DNA of 64,000 nt from Adlercreutzia sp. ZJ141 (GCF_011038965.1 NZ_JAAKEB010000003.1:62001-126000); one strand, 5' to 3'; counted from the first letter of the stretch, positions 25,053-36,575 are shown. The notes: a model not told the origin generated them from the sequence alone. Numbers and translations: made by a program.

Positions 25053-27680
25053 ATGCCTAAAAAAGTGGCTGTCATTGATGGTAATTCTCTCATGCATCGC
25101 GCGTTTCATGCGGTGCCGCCTACCATGAACGCTCCCGATGGGCGGCCGACGAACGCTGTGTTCGGCTTTCTGTCAATGCTGCTCAAGTTCGTGGATGTGG
25201 CTGCACCCGACGCCATTGTGTGTGCGTTCGATGCTGGGCGTCCGAAGGTTCGCACCGAGGCACTTGCCCAGTACAAGGCGCAACGCCCGCCGATGGATGA
25301 GAGTCTGAAAACACAGTTTCCCATCATTGAAGAGCTGCTCGTCGCTATGAATGTGCCGGTTGTGCGCGTGGATGGTTGGGAAGGCGACGATGTGTTGGGA
25401 ACGATATCGGCTGAAGGTGAGCGGCTCGGCTATCAAACGCTGCTCGTGTCGGGCGACAAGGACGTCTATCAGCTGACGAGTGAACTCACGCGCGTGGTCA
25501 CCACCAAGAAGGGTATCACCGACATTGCCGTGTATGGTCCCAAAGAGGTGTTCGAGCGCTACGGTGTCACGCCCGAGCAGTTCCCCGACTTCTTAGGATT
25601 GATGGGCGACTCATCCGACAACATTCCTGGCGTTCCTGGCATTGGTGCGAAAACTGCTTCCAAATTGCTTTCGCGTTTTGGAAGCCTCGAGGGTATCTAC
25701 GAGCACATTGACGAGCTGAAGGGTAAGCAGAAAGAGCACCTGGTTGACAACGAGCAGGCGGCATACTTGAGCCGTGAGGTGGCAACTATCGTGCGTGACC
25801 TTACCGTCGAATGCGATCTTGAGCAGGCGTCGTTTCCCTCCTTTGATCCCAAGGCGGTGGCAGAGGCCTTTGGTGAGTATCGGTTGAATTCCCACCTGGC
25901 GCGCATTCTGAAGCTCGTGGGGCAGGAACCCGTGAAGAAGTCGGCGGAGCTTTCTTGGGAACCTGTAATGCATGGCGAGGATGCATGGGAGTTGCTGCGC
26001 GCTGCGTGCGAGGGCGCAGAAACGGTGGGTGTGGCGTTCGCTGAGCCGGAACAGACAACGCTTTTCGGTGGCGAAGTAGTGTTTGCGGTAAACTCGAGTG
26101 CTGGCACTGCTGTGTTTGATGGCGACGACGGGCTTCGCGCGTTTGCTGACGTGGTGGGTCGGTGTCGCTTCGCCTCGCTCGATGTGAAGTCTGATCTACA
26201 CCGCATCTTTCCGGCCGATTCGCTGTCGGAAACACTCATCGGAGAAAAAGAGCTGTTTGATGCCGATTTCTTCGACCTGGGGCTAGCTGCGTATGTGCTC
26301 AATTCGTCGCAGTCGGCTTATTCGCTCGATGCGCTGCTGGAAGAATACGCGGGTGGTTGCATACCCGAGGCGAAAACTGATGCCGATCGAGCCGTCTTGG
26401 CGGCCGCGGCGTCGCGAACGCTAGTTGACCCGCTTGTCAGCGCGCTTCGCCGTGATGGCAGCCTTTCGACGTATACCGATATCGACCTGCCGTTGGTACC
26501 CGTGCTCGCTTGTATGGAGCGCACGGGGGCCGCTATCGACACGGATCGTTTGGCTGAGCTTGGTCGCTCGACGGGCGAAGAACTCGAATCACTGCGGACG
26601 ACTATTCATCAGGCGGCGGGCGAGGAATTCAATATCGATTCACCTAAACAGCTTGGGCATGTGCTGTTCGATGTACTGGGTCTTCCCGCCAAGAAGAAGA
26701 CGAACCGGGGGTATTCAACCGACGCCAGTGTGCTCAAGGAGCTCGTTTCGGTTCATGAGTTGCCCGCGCTGGTGCTGCGTTATCGCGAGCTGGCAAAGAT
26801 CAAGTCGACCTACATCGATGCGCTGCCGGCTATGCGGGCAAGTGATGGGCGCGTGCACACGTCGTTTAATGAAACGGTTACAGCGACGGGCCGTTTGTCG
26901 TCGTCGAACCCGAACCTACAAAATATTCCTGTGCGCACCGACTTCGGACGTCAGATTCGCGAGTGTTTCGTGCCGCTTGAACAAGGAAGCCTCTTTTTAT
27001 CGGCTGACTACTCGCAGATTGAGCTGCGGTTACTTGCGCACCTGTCGGCCGACGAGCACCTGGTGGCCGCGTTCAATTCAGGTGAGGACTTCCATGCCAG
27101 CACCGCCGCGCGTGTGTTTGGGCTGCCGGTTGATCAGGTGACACCAACGCTGCGAAGCCGCGCGAAGGCCGTAAACTTCGGCATTGTGTATGGTCAGCAG
27201 GCGTATGGCCTCTCACAAAGCTTGGATATTCCCTTTGGTGAAGCAAAGAACATGATCGACCGCTATTTCGAGGCGTATCCGGGCGTGCGCGCTTATTTGG
27301 ATGAAACCGTGAATCAGGCGAAGGAGAACGGTTACGCCGAAACGATGTTCGGTCGCAAGCGACACATTCCCGAACTGCGCGCGAGCAATGCCACGCAGCG
27401 CGGGTTCGGTGAGCGTACAGCCATGAACCATCCTATGCAGGGAAGTGCAGCCGATATCATAAAGCTAGCTATGTTGGAAGTGGCCCGTCGCTTGCGCGAA
27501 GAAGGCTTCCGCGCAAAGTTGCTTCTGCAAGTACACGACGAACTGGACTTCAGCGTGCCAGCTGACGAGGTAGATGCCTTGACTCGCATGGTCACTGACG
27601 TCATGCAAAACGTCGTTTCGCTGCGCGTGCCCCTGGTGGTAGACGTATCAGCTGGCACCACCTGGGCCGAAGCCCACTAG
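25053..27680 (+). CDS. polA: DNA polymerase I
   Basis: An 875-residue family A polymerase for Okazaki fragment processing and repair synthesis. N-terminal 5'-3' exonuclease (residues 1-290): KKVAVIDGNSLMHRAFHA, VDGWEGDDVLGTI, GDSSDNIPGVPGIGAKTA. A central 3'-5' exonuclease-like domain follows, in which I cannot find the DxE metal-binding residues, so proofreading is probably absent. The polymerase domain (from about 500) has motif A SADYSQIELRLLAHLS, motif B RSRAKAVNFGIVYG and motif C LLQVHDELDFSVP. Start ATG 25053 has GGAGGT 9 bases upstream. It stands alone between glnR-like and rplU. Confidence 0.96.
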   Translation: MPKKVAVIDGNSLMHRAFHAVPPTMNAPDGRPTNAVFGFLSMLLKFVDVAAPDAIVCAFDAGRPKVRTEALAQYKAQRPPMDESLKTQFPIIEELLVAMNVPVVRVDGWEGDDVLGTISAEGERLGYQTLLVSGDKDVYQLTSELTRVVTTKKGITDIAVYGPKEVFERYGVTPEQFPDFLGLMGDSSDNIPGVPGIGAKTASKLLSRFGSLEGIYEHIDELKGKQKEHLVDNEQAAYLSREVATIVRDLTVECDLEQASFPSFDPKAVAEAFGEYRLNSHLARILKLVGQEPVKKSAELSWEPVMHGEDAWELLRAACEGAETVGVAFAEPEQTTLFGGEVVFAVNSSAGTAVFDGDDGLRAFADVVGRCRFASLDVKSDLHRIFPADSLSETLIGEKELFDADFFDLGLAAYVLNSSQSAYSLDALLEEYAGGCIPEAKTDADRAVLAAAASRTLVDPLVSALRRDGSLSTYTDIDLPLVPVLACMERTGAAIDTDRLAELGRSTGEELESLRTTIHQAAGEEFNIDSPKQLGHVLFDVLGLPAKKKTNRGYSTDASVLKELVSVHELPALVLRYRELAKIKSTYIDALPAMRASDGRVHTSFNETVTATGRLSSSNPNLQNIPVRTDFGRQIRECFVPLEQGSLFLSADYSQIELRLLAHLSADEHLVAAFNSGEDFHASTAARVFGLPVDQVTPTLRSRAKAVNFGIVYGQQAYGLSQSLDIPFGEAKNMIDRYFEAYPGVRAYLDETVNQAKENGYAETMFGRKRHIPELRASNATQRGFGERTAMNHPMQGSAADIIKLAMLEVARRLREEGFRAKLLLQVHDELDFSVPADEVDALTRMVTDVMQNVVSLRVPLVVDVSAGTTWAEAH

Positions 27681-27958
27681 CGGCACGAGTGGTACGAGCA
27701 GACGTAGGCGAACTTTTTTCATGTTTGGCGAAGATTTACTTTCGTATTTGGCGATTTGTAGTGATTTGTAGTAGGAAAAAACCATAAGTTTCTCTTTTGT
27801 GGGCGGGGGTTTTCTGGTACCATGCAAACGTTGCGCCCAAATGGGCACAGCGTAGGAAGAGCGCGATGATACACGCGGACCGTGCAAACCGCTTTGGCAA
27901 CATGCTACGGACACGTTGACAAGTTATCGCCATGCGACTTTTCATACAAGGAGAAAAC

Positions 27959-28342
27959 ATGTACGCAATCGTGAAAACGGGCGGCAAGCAGTATAAGGTT
28001 GCCGCAGGCGACAGGATCAACATCGAGAAGATCGATGCTGAGGTTGGCGCCACAATCGAGCTCGAGGCAATTTGCATTGTTGACGGCGACAAGGTTGAAG
28101 TTGACCCCGCCAAGGCTGCGCAGACGAAGGTGACCGCGGTCATCATCGAGCAGTTCAAGGGTGACAAGCAGCTGATCTTCAAGTTCAAGAAGCGCAAGAA
28201 CTACAAGAAGCTGCGCGGTCATCGCCAGCGTCTGACCCGTGTTGAGATCGAATCTGTCGGTGCTGATAAGGCCCCTAAGAAGGCCGCAGCGAAGAAGGCT
28301 GAGGTTTCCGCTGAGGAACCTGCAGCCGCCGATGCCGAGTAA
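27959..28342 (+). CDS. rplU: 50S ribosomal protein L21
   Basis: Ribosomal protein L21, 127 residues, starting [18 protein letters not shown], the invariant N-terminus, and containing [23 protein letters not shown]. The last 25 residues form an Ala/Lys/Glu extension seen in several Actinobacteria. ATG 27959 follows AAGGAGAAAAC; the longer upstream frame has no support. The 278-base gap upstream holds a likely -10 TACCAT (about 27819) and a GCCCA-AA-TGGGC hairpin; an L21 leader could lie here but I cannot confirm it. Operon rplU-rpmA. Confidence 0.96.
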   Translation: MYAIVKTGGKQYKVAAGDRINIEKIDAEVGATIELEAICIVDGDKVEVDPAKAAQTKVTAVIIEQFKGDKQLIFKFKKRKNYKKLRGHRQRLTRVEIESVGADKAPKKAAAKKAEVSAEEPAAADAE

Positions 28343-28359
28343 GCGAAGGAGGGATAGTC

Positions 28360-28623
28360 ATGGCACATAAGAAAGGTCTTGGCTCTACTCGAAACGGTCG
28401 CGATTCCCATTCGAAGCGACTTGGCGTGAAGATGTTCGCCGGTCAGAAGGTGCGCACCGGCAACGTTATCGTCCGCCAGCGCGGCACGCACATCCATCCG
28501 GGCGAGAACGTCGGCCGTGGTGGCGACGACACGCTGTTCGCCCTGTGCGACGGTACGCTCGAGTTCACGCGCGGGCAGAAGCGCCGTGTTCACGTGCGTC
28601 CCGAAGTTGAGGCCGAGGCATAA
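28360..28623 (+). CDS. rpmA: 50S ribosomal protein L27
   Basis: Ribosomal protein L27, 87 residues, [29 protein letters not shown], which begins directly at AHKKG without the cleaved N-terminal extension known from Firmicutes. It sits near the peptidyl transferase centre. GAAGGAGGG lies just before ATG 28360, 17 bases after rplU. It is followed by a strong terminator. Confidence 0.97.
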   Translation: MAHKKGLGSTRNGRDSHSKRLGVKMFAGQKVRTGNVIVRQRGTHIHPGENVGRGGDDTLFALCDGTLEFTRGQKRRVHVRPEVEAEA

Positions 28624-28652
28624 CTCGTCTTCAACGATATCGTATGATTTCG

Positions 28653-28683
28653 AGTGCCCCCTGCGCATCAGGGGGCACTTTGC
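28653..28683 (+). terminator. terminator after rpmA
   Basis: AGTGCCCCCTG (28653-28663), loop CGCAT, CAGGGGGCACT (28669-28679), followed by TT. The perfect 11-bp stem lies 30 bases after the rpmA stop. Confidence 0.85.
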
Positions 28684-28735
28684 ATAGTGCGCCGAGTGCG
28701 GGTGTCTGTGCCTGATGTGCAAATGAAGCGTTTGA

Positions 28736-30156
<1,421 letters not shown>

Positions 30157-30157
<1 letters not shown>

Positions 30158-31350
30158 TGGGTGGCTGTGAGCAAGCGGTTGCGCGGCCGACTGATTGTGA
30201 AGGTATCGGTTCGTGTTCGCAAGGTGGCGATGTTCGTCGGCGGCGTCTCGTCGTGAAAATAGGGTCCTCGACGCTAACTACGTCGGAAAGTAAGGTTGAC
30301 TACACGTTTCTGTCGTCAGTTGCCGATCAGGTTTCCCGCGTTCGCGAGGCGGGGTGGGATCCTGTTATCGTTACGTCGGCAGCTATTGCGTGCGGGCTTG
30401 AAGCCATGGGCATTGAGGTGCGGCCGAAGGACATGCCCAGCCTTCAGGCGGCTGCGTCGGTTGGTGCAAGCGTGCTTTCGTCTGCGTACTCCCGCGCGTT
30501 TTCCGCATACAGTGTAGGAACGTCGCTTGTGCTGCTCACGCGGCGCGATACAGCCGATCGCACGGCCTACCTGCACGCACGCGACACCTTCAACCGGCTG
30601 TTGGAGCTTGGTGTGGTTCCTATTGTGAACGAGAATGACACGGTGTCGGTTGAACAAATTCGCTTTGGCGACAACGACACGTTGGCGGCTTTGGTGGCGT
30701 GTCTTATCGATGCTGATCTGATGGTTATTATGTCCGACATCGACGGACTCTATGATGCGAATCCCCACACGTGTCCCACGGCGCGTCTGATCGAGCAGGT
30801 TGGCGCCATCACGCCCGACATCATGTCGGTTGCAGGAGGCGTGGGGTCGTCGGTAGGGTCAGGTGGCATGGTTACCAAAATCAAGGCCGCGCGTGTGCTT
30901 ACGGTGGCGGGCATCCCCATGGTCATCTGCCATGGGCGCACGCCCGACTGCATTGTGGACGCTGCCGCAGGTAAGCGCATCGGTACGCGGTTCACGGCGG
31001 AGAAAAAGCCGCATGAGGTTACGGCGAAAAAGCTCTGGATCGCGCTCGCCGATTCTCCACGAGGGTCGCTTATGGTGGATGCGGGCGCAAAAGCGGCGCT
31101 CATTGACAAGGGTAGCTCGTTGCTTGTCGTTGGTGTGTGTGGTATGGAAGGGCGCTTCTTGGAAGGCGACATTGTGGACATAAAGGACACGACCGGGCAC
31201 GTGTTTGCCCGCGGTCGTGTGCGTGCCGATGCCGACCTGGTTGATCTTGCTGTTGGGAGAGCTCGCGCACAGCTGCGTGCGAACGCCATTCTGGCACAGT
31301 TGGCCGATCGCGAGCTCGTTCATCGCGACGAGCTGGTAGTGTTTGAGTAA
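30157..31350 (+). CDS. proB: glutamate 5-kinase
   Basis: Glutamate 5-kinase, 397 residues, which phosphorylates glutamate at the gamma carboxyl as the first step of proline synthesis. Amino acid kinase domain: RRLVVKIGSSTLT, VTSAAIACGLEAMG, PIVNENDTVSVEQIRFGDNDTLAALVA, SDIDGLYDANP, GGMVTKIKAARVLTVAGIPMVI. A C-terminal PUA domain spans about residues 300-390. The start overlaps the obgE stop as TAATG with GAGGAG upstream; this gives an N-terminal extension of about 28 polar residues before the kinase fold. proA follows after 88 bases. Confidence 0.94.
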
Positions 31351-31438
31351 CTATCAAAGGCTCTCGCTGACGTGGTAGGAAACCGGTGAGTGTGACATTT
31401 GATAAATCTGGAAACCGGCGCAGCCGAAAGGGGGCAAC

Positions 31439-32728
31439 ATGGGTGTTGAGGAAGAGGTGCGCGCGTTAGCGCTGCGGGCGCGCGACGCAAGCGTGGCACT
31501 GGCCGCTGCGAGTGGTCAGGCGCGCAACGATGCCCTTTCCGCGATGGCTTCGGCGTTGCGAGAGCATGTGGCAGACGTTGTTGCGGCAAACGAGCGCGAC
31601 ATGGAAGCTGCTCGTAAGATGGGCACGTCTGAGGCGATTCTCGACCGGTTGATGCTTGATGCGGCGCGCGTGGATGCCATGGCGTGTGCGCTTGAGGAAT
31701 TGTGCGAGCTTGGCGATCCGCTTGCGTGTGTGCAGGCGCAGCGTACGCTGTACAACGGCATTGAGCTTACGCGTGTGAGCGTGCCACTTGGCGTGGTTGC
31801 TGTGGTCTACGAGGCACGGCCGAACGTGACGGCCGATGCGGCGGGCATTTGTGTGAAGTCCGGCAATGCGGTCGTGCTGCGCGGCGGCAGTTTGGCGGCG
31901 CACTCGAACGAGGCTATCGCACGGGTGCTGTCTGAAGCGGCGGCAAGCGTTGGTTTGCCAGCCGATGTTGTTTGCGCTATCACTACTACCGACCGCGCAG
32001 CGACCGACGCACTTATGCAGCTACACGGCATAGTCGACGTGCTTATTCCACGTGGAGGGGCGGGGCTTATCCGCCACTGCGTGGAATGCTCGAAGGTGCC
32101 GGTCATCGAAACGGGTACAGGCAACTGCCATGTGTATGTGCACGAAACTGCCAATCTTAACATGGCGCGCGACATCGTGGTGAACGCGAAGTGCCGCCGT
32201 TTCGGTGTGTGCAACGCCGCTGAAACGCTGCTCGTAGATACGTCAGTTGCACATGAGTTTTTGCCAGATGTGCTTGCGGCGCTCGCCGAGCGCGGTGTGC
32301 TCGTGCATGGTGATGAGACGGCATGCGCCTGCGCGTTGGCGGCGGGCAACAACGTGCGCTGCGTGAGCGCATCCGAGGACGACTGGGCTACCGAGTATCT
32401 CGCACCTGAAATCGCGGTGAAGTGCGTTTGTGGTGTCGATGAGGCCATCGCGCACGTGAATCGCTACGGCACGAAGCATTCCGAAGCCATTGTTGCAGAT
32501 GAAGCGTCTGCAGCGGGTGCGGCGGCCATTGAGGCGTTTCTGGCACGGGTTGACGCGGCAGCGGTGTATGCGAACGCGTCGACGGCGTTTACCGATGGTG
32601 GGCAGTTCGGCTTGGGAGCTGAGATCGGCATTTCCACGCAGAAGCTGCATGCGCGCGGGCCGTTTGCGCTTGATGCGCTCACCTCATACAAGTACGTGCT
32701 GCGCGGCAACGGACAGGTGCGCGCATAG
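31439..32728 (+). CDS. proA: glutamate-5-semialdehyde dehydrogenase
   Basis: Gamma-glutamyl phosphate reductase, 429 residues, NADPH-dependent second enzyme of proline synthesis. Seen: VPLGVVAVVYEARPNVTADAAGICVKSGNAVVLRGGS, VIETGTGNCHVYVHETANL, and the catalytic cysteine region NAKCRRFGVCNAAETLLVD; the end carries STAFTDGGQFGLGAEIGISTQKLHARGPFAL. ATG 31439 has GAAAGGGGG upstream. The nadD start overlaps its stop (TAGTG). Confidence 0.95.
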   Translation: MGVEEEVRALALRARDASVALAAASGQARNDALSAMASALREHVADVVAANERDMEAARKMGTSEAILDRLMLDAARVDAMACALEELCELGDPLACVQAQRTLYNGIELTRVSVPLGVVAVVYEARPNVTADAAGICVKSGNAVVLRGGSLAAHSNEAIARVLSEAAASVGLPADVVCAITTTDRAATDALMQLHGIVDVLIPRGGAGLIRHCVECSKVPVIETGTGNCHVYVHETANLNMARDIVVNAKCRRFGVCNAAETLLVDTSVAHEFLPDVLAALAERGVLVHGDETACACALAAGNNVRCVSASEDDWATEYLAPEIAVKCVCGVDEAIAHVNRYGTKHSEAIVADEASAAGAAAIEAFLARVDAAAVYANASTAFTDGGQFGLGAEIGISTQKLHARGPFALDALTSYKYVLRGNGQVRA

Positions 32729-33453
32729 TGGATACCCTTTTTGATGGTGTGGCCGACGTTGTGGTGAGCCAACGCTTCGAGCGGTTAGGGGCCGATGGTG
32801 CACTGCGGCGTTTAGGTATCATGGGTGGTACGTTTGATCCTGTTCATGTGGGGCACGTGGCGTGTGCTGACGAAGTGCGCCGCATCTGCAGGCTCGATGC
32901 CGTACTGCTTGTTCCTGCAGGTGTGTCGGTGTTCAAGAAGGGCCGCGATGTTGCGCCAGCTGCACACCGCTTGAACATGTGCCGCTTGGCCGTTGCCGCA
33001 CACCCAGGGCTTGACGTGAGCGCCATCGAGGTTAACCGTCCCGGTGACTCTTACACTTCAGACACGTTGCGGCAGCTGCGGGCGCACTACCCTAAAAACG
33101 TGGAACTTTTCTTCATCGTTGGGGCTGATGCAGCGTTAACACTTGGTAGCTGGCATGAACCCGAAGCTATTGCGCGCGCGGCGCGCATCATCGCTATGAC
33201 GCGTCCAGGGCATATCGTGGCGCCGGAGTGCCGGGCGAGTCTTACGGTGCAAGGCTTCTGTGTCGATTACGTACGCGTGGCCGATTATCCCGTGTCGTCG
33301 AGCGCCATTCGCGAAAAGCTTGCGAAGGGCGAATCGGTTCGCGATCTGTTGGCGCCAAACGTGTATGATTACGTGAGCGCGCACGGCCTGTACCGTTGCG
33401 CAGGCGAATGGAAAGCGAAGCAATGTGGCAAGGGGGGTGCGGTGCGTGGCTGA
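32728..33453 (+). CDS. nadD: nicotinate-nucleotide adenylyltransferase
   Basis: NadD, 241 residues, makes nicotinate adenine dinucleotide from nicotinate mononucleotide and ATP in NAD synthesis. The nucleotidyltransferase signature GIMGGTFDPVHVGHV lies at residues 30-44, preceded by an unusual 28-residue N-terminal extension; VGADAALTLGSWHEPE and the C-terminal DYPVSSSAIREKLAKGESVRDLLAPNVYDYVSAHGLY motif (ISSTxIR equivalent) are present. The GTG start overlaps the proA stop; a start nearer the GIMGG motif cannot be excluded. It overlaps yqeK by 8 bases. Confidence 0.92.
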   Translation: MDTLFDGVADVVVSQRFERLGADGALRRLGIMGGTFDPVHVGHVACADEVRRICRLDAVLLVPAGVSVFKKGRDVAPAAHRLNMCRLAVAAHPGLDVSAIEVNRPGDSYTSDTLRQLRAHYPKNVELFFIVGADAALTLGSWHEPEAIARAARIIAMTRPGHIVAPECRASLTVQGFCVDYVRVADYPVSSSAIREKLAKGESVRDLLAPNVYDYVSAHGLYRCAGEWKAKQCGKGGAVRG

Positions 33454-34231
33454 TGTAGGCAAGCGAAAGAAGCGAGCGTCAAAGCGCAGCGCGTGCGTCG
33501 AGCGTGCTTCCAAAAGAGCGAGCATGTGTGCCACCGATCCTCAAACCGCTTTCGGTGTATTGGGCACGCATGATCCCGACGCCCTGTCTGACGAGTTTTT
33601 CTGCGCGCGTAAAACCGAGCTTTCTGGGCGTGTGGGGAAGAAGCGCTTCGCTCATGTTATGGGCGTGGTGGAAACCGCTGAGTGCCTGGCGCGTGAGTAT
33701 GGGGCCGATATTGCGATGGCGCGTCTGGCTGCGCTGCTGCACGATTGGGACAAGGCGTATGATGATGACGGCATTCGAGCTCGCGCGCGTGAGTTTGGCG
33801 TAGATGCTGAGGTGCATGCCGATATGATGGAGTCGATGCCTCAACTGCTGCACGGTCCAACTGCCGCAGCGGCGCTCGCCGCAGAGTACCCCAGCATTCC
33901 GAACGAGGTGCTCCAAGCGGTGCGGCTTCATACGACAGGAAGCGTTTGTATGACCGACCTCGACATGATTGTGTACGTAGCGGACATGATCGAGCCGGGC
34001 CGGTGCTATGACGGACTCGATGAGCTGCGGGCTCTCGTGGGGCGCACGTCGCTCGAAGAGTTGTTCGTCGCTTCATTCGCACATGTGATGCGAATGCTGG
34101 TCAGACGAAGGAAACTGCTGTACACGCCCACGGTGGGCGTATGGAACCATTATATGATGCGGGCCCGCAAGCGAGCTTCTGCTGAGCAGAGTGCCATTGC
34201 GTACGCATCACAAGGAAAGGATAACCGGTGA
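33446..34231 (+). CDS. yqeK: YqeK-like HD-domain Ap4A hydrolase
   Basis: A 261-residue HD protein of the YqeK family, symmetrical diadenosine tetraphosphate hydrolases. HD residues: KRFAHVMGVVETAECLAREYG, LAALLHDWDKAY (HD pair), LHGPTAAAAL, VRLHTTGSVCMTDLDMIVYVADMIEPGRCYDG (last metal Asp). YqeK genes lie between nadD and rsfS in many Gram-positives, as here. The N-terminal 45 residues are basic and unconserved (GKRKKRASKRS). GTG 33446 is chosen for its AAGGGGGG site; GTG 33437 is possible. It overlaps rsfS by 4 bases. Confidence 0.9.
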   Translation: MADVGKRKKRASKRSACVERASKRASMCATDPQTAFGVLGTHDPDALSDEFFCARKTELSGRVGKKRFAHVMGVVETAECLAREYGADIAMARLAALLHDWDKAYDDDGIRARAREFGVDAEVHADMMESMPQLLHGPTAAAALAAEYPSIPNEVLQAVRLHTTGSVCMTDLDMIVYVADMIEPGRCYDGLDELRALVGRTSLEELFVASFAHVMRMLVRRRKLLYTPTVGVWNHYMMRARKRASAEQSAIAYASQGKDNR

Positions 34232-34749
34232 CCAAAAAGCAAACAAACGAGGCACCTTCGCGCGAGTGTGCCCTCATTGCTGCGAAGGCGGCTAATGCGA
34301 AGAAAGCGACTGACATCATGGTGCAGGAGGTGCGCGAGCTGATCGGCGTCACCGACTACTTCGTTATCGCCACCGCACGCAACGACCGCCAGGTGAACGC
34401 CATTATCGACGAGGTTGAAGAAAAGCTGCGTGTTGACGGTGGGGTGAAGCCTCTGCATCGCGAGGGAACGCAGGATGGTACCTGGGCGCTGTTAGATTAC
34501 GGCAACATTGTTGTCCATGTGTTCCAGCCCGAAACACGCGAGTTCTACCGCCTTGAGGATCTGTGGAATGACGCTCCTGTTATCGACTTGGCGGCCGAAG
34601 CGGGGCTTGTTGATGTCGAGTACTCCGATCGCATCGCAAAGATGCTCGATCGGCGCGAGCCTGCCGCCAATGTCGCCGATGTCGCTGATGCTGGTAAGCC
34701 TGCTGCCGATCGCCAGGCGGTGCCTGCTGAAAGCGTTGCTGGGGAATAG
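34228..34749 (+). CDS. rsfS: ribosome silencing factor RsfS
   Basis: RsfS/Iojap protein of 173 residues. It binds L14 on the 50S subunit and blocks subunit joining under starvation. Core (residues 10-115): ECALIAAKAANAKKATDIMVQEVRELIGVTDYFVIATARNDRQVNAI, HREGTQDGTWALLDYGNIVVHVFQPETREFYRLEDLW. A 45-residue Ala/Asp-rich tail is unusual. The GTG start overlaps the yqeK stop by GTGA, with AAGGAAAGG upstream. murJ follows after six bases. Confidence 0.93.
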   Translation: MTKKQTNEAPSRECALIAAKAANAKKATDIMVQEVRELIGVTDYFVIATARNDRQVNAIIDEVEEKLRVDGGVKPLHREGTQDGTWALLDYGNIVVHVFQPETREFYRLEDLWNDAPVIDLAAEAGLVDVEYSDRIAKMLDRREPAANVADVADAGKPAADRQAVPAESVAGE

Positions 34750-34755
34750 CCAGTC

Positions 34756-36465
34756 ATGACGCGCTTGTCTGCCAAACCGTCCGCGCCCAACGCCCGTAGT
34801 GCATCGAGCGCGGAGGTGGTCAAGCCCGCCGACGATGTTGCTGCAGTAGGGTCGTCAGCGGCGCTTATCAGCGTGTGCGTGCTCGTGTCGCGCATTACGG
34901 GTTTTCTGCGCACGTGGGCTATGGCTTTCGCCTTAGGCGCCACGCTGTTGTCGAGCTCGTATCAGGTGGCCAACACGCTGCCGAACATGCTCTACGAGAT
35001 GGTTGTGGGGGGCATGTTGGTTACGGCGTTTCTGCCGGTGTACATGTCGGTCAAGAAGCGCTTGGGCAACGATGCGGGCAATGACTACGCATCGAACCTG
35101 CTCACCATCGTGGTGGTGCTGCTCGGCGCAGCGTCGCTTCTGTGTATGGTGTTTCCGGGTGTGGTCATCTACACGCAGAGCTTTCTGTCTGACCAGGCCG
35201 AAATGGCGCAGTCGGTGTTCTTTTTCCAGTTCTTCGCCATTCAAATTGTGTTCTATGGTATCAGTGCCATTCTGTCGGGGCTGCTCAACGCCAATCGCGA
35301 TTACTTGTGGTCCTCTATTGCCCCTGTGGCGAATAACCTTATCGTTATTGTAACCTTCGTAGCGTATGCAGCCCTCGCACCGCGCGCGCCCGAAGTGGCG
35401 CTCTACATTATTGCTATCGGCAACCCGGCGGGTGTTATCGTGCAGGCGCTCATGCAATGGCCCGCGCTCAAGCGCAACGGCATTCGTTTGCGTCCGCGCA
35501 TCAATCTGCATGATCCGGCGTTGCGTGAAACGGTGAGTATCGGTGTGCCGGCTGTGTTTGTGATGCTTTGTTCGTTTGTGGTGGTGTCGGTGCAGAATGC
35601 GGCATCGTACGCATTCACCGATAGCGGGCCGTCCATTATTGCGTATTCTCGCTTGTGGTTTACGCTGCCGTACGCATTTTTGGCGGTGCCTATTACCACC
35701 ACGATGTTCACCGAGCTTTCGGATATGCAGGCGGAAGGCAACATCGAAGGCGTGAAGCGCGGTATTGTGAGTGGGACGAACCAAATTCTGTTCTTCATGA
35801 TTCCATTTGCCTTGTATCTGGCGGTATTCTCGCTGCCGCTTGTTACGCTGTACCACGTGGGGGCGTTTTCGCTCGACAGCGTGTCGACCATCGCGAGCTT
35901 CCTTGCGGTGTTTGCTGTGGCGCTGCCGTTTTACGCTGTGTTCACCTACATGCAGAAGGTGTGTAGCAGCTTGCGTATTATGCACCTTTTTGCTGCCTTC
36001 AACGTGTTGGCGGGTGCGGCGCAGATCGTGGTGACGCTTATTGCTGCTTCTCGGCCTGATGTGTTTCCCATCGAAACGATCGCCCTTGCTGAAGGACTCT
36101 TCTACTTCATCGGCGAGGCGTGTGTGTTTGTGTACCTGCGCCGACGCTTTGGCGGGCTGGGCATGCGCTCGACCGCACGCGCCACGTGCCAGGCTCTGCT
36201 ATTCGGCGGGTTGGGTGCGGCGGCCGCAGCTGGGGTGCTCTATGCGCTGCAGTTGGTGTTTGGGCCGCTGTCGGGTTCGATCTCGCAGGCGTTTCTCTAC
36301 ATTGTCGTAGGGGGTCTGGTAGCGCTTGTGGTCACGTTCGGACCTGCTATGAAGCTAGGCGTGCCCGAGGCGGCGTTCGTGTCGAACATCGCGGGTAAGG
36401 TCGCTGGGCGTTTCGCACACAAAGCGCATCGCGGTCGTCATGCGCGAGGAAATGACCGCCGATAG
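34756..36465 (+). CDS. murJ: murein biosynthesis integral membrane protein MurJ
   Basis: A 569-residue polytopic protein of the MurJ/MviN family, the lipid II flippase of peptidoglycan synthesis. The conserved start of the fold, SVCVLVSRITGFLRTWAMAFALGA, lies after a 35-residue polar N-terminal tail, followed by YQVANTLPNMLYEMVVGGMLVTAFLPVY and about 14 hydrophobic helices. The C-terminal tail is basic (AHKAHRGRHARGNDRR). It is the last gene of the obgE operon; a terminator follows. The ribosome site is weak, fitting coupling to rsfS. Confidence 0.92.
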   Translation: MTRLSAKPSAPNARSASSAEVVKPADDVAAVGSSAALISVCVLVSRITGFLRTWAMAFALGATLLSSSYQVANTLPNMLYEMVVGGMLVTAFLPVYMSVKKRLGNDAGNDYASNLLTIVVVLLGAASLLCMVFPGVVIYTQSFLSDQAEMAQSVFFFQFFAIQIVFYGISAILSGLLNANRDYLWSSIAPVANNLIVIVTFVAYAALAPRAPEVALYIIAIGNPAGVIVQALMQWPALKRNGIRLRPRINLHDPALRETVSIGVPAVFVMLCSFVVVSVQNAASYAFTDSGPSIIAYSRLWFTLPYAFLAVPITTTMFTELSDMQAEGNIEGVKRGIVSGTNQILFFMIPFALYLAVFSLPLVTLYHVGAFSLDSVSTIASFLAVFAVALPFYAVFTYMQKVCSSLRIMHLFAAFNVLAGAAQIVVTLIAASRPDVFPIETIALAEGLFYFIGEACVFVYLRRRFGGLGMRSTARATCQALLFGGLGAAAAAGVLYALQLVFGPLSGSISQAFLYIVVGGLVALVVTFGPAMKLGVPEAAFVSNIAGKVAGRFAHKAHRGRHARGNDRR

Positions 36466-36519
36466 TGTCCCATGTACGCGGGAATAACCGTTGCCAATGA
36501 TTCATGCGCGCAAAAACAA

Positions 36520-36575
36520 CCGCCGCTCAGGAAGCACTGATATGAGGTTCCTGAGCGGCGGGGATTGGGTTTTTC
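36520..36575. terminator. bidirectional terminator between murJ and DUF1846
   Basis: CCGCCGCTCAGGAA (36520-36533) pairs perfectly with TTCCTGAGCGGCGG (36548-36561), flanked by CAAAAACAA on the left and TTGGGTTTTTC on the right. It can stop transcription from both convergent genes. Confidence 0.88.

Noticed and set aside
27681-27958. Possible L21 leader RNA before rplU
   Set aside because: A small GCCCA/TGGGC hairpin and a promoter are visible, but I could not match a known L21 leader structure, so it is not listed as an RNA feature.
34933-35985. 350-codon minus-strand frame opposite murJ
   Set aside because: His/Arg-rich, low-complexity translation typical of a shadow frame; murJ is clearly the coding strand.
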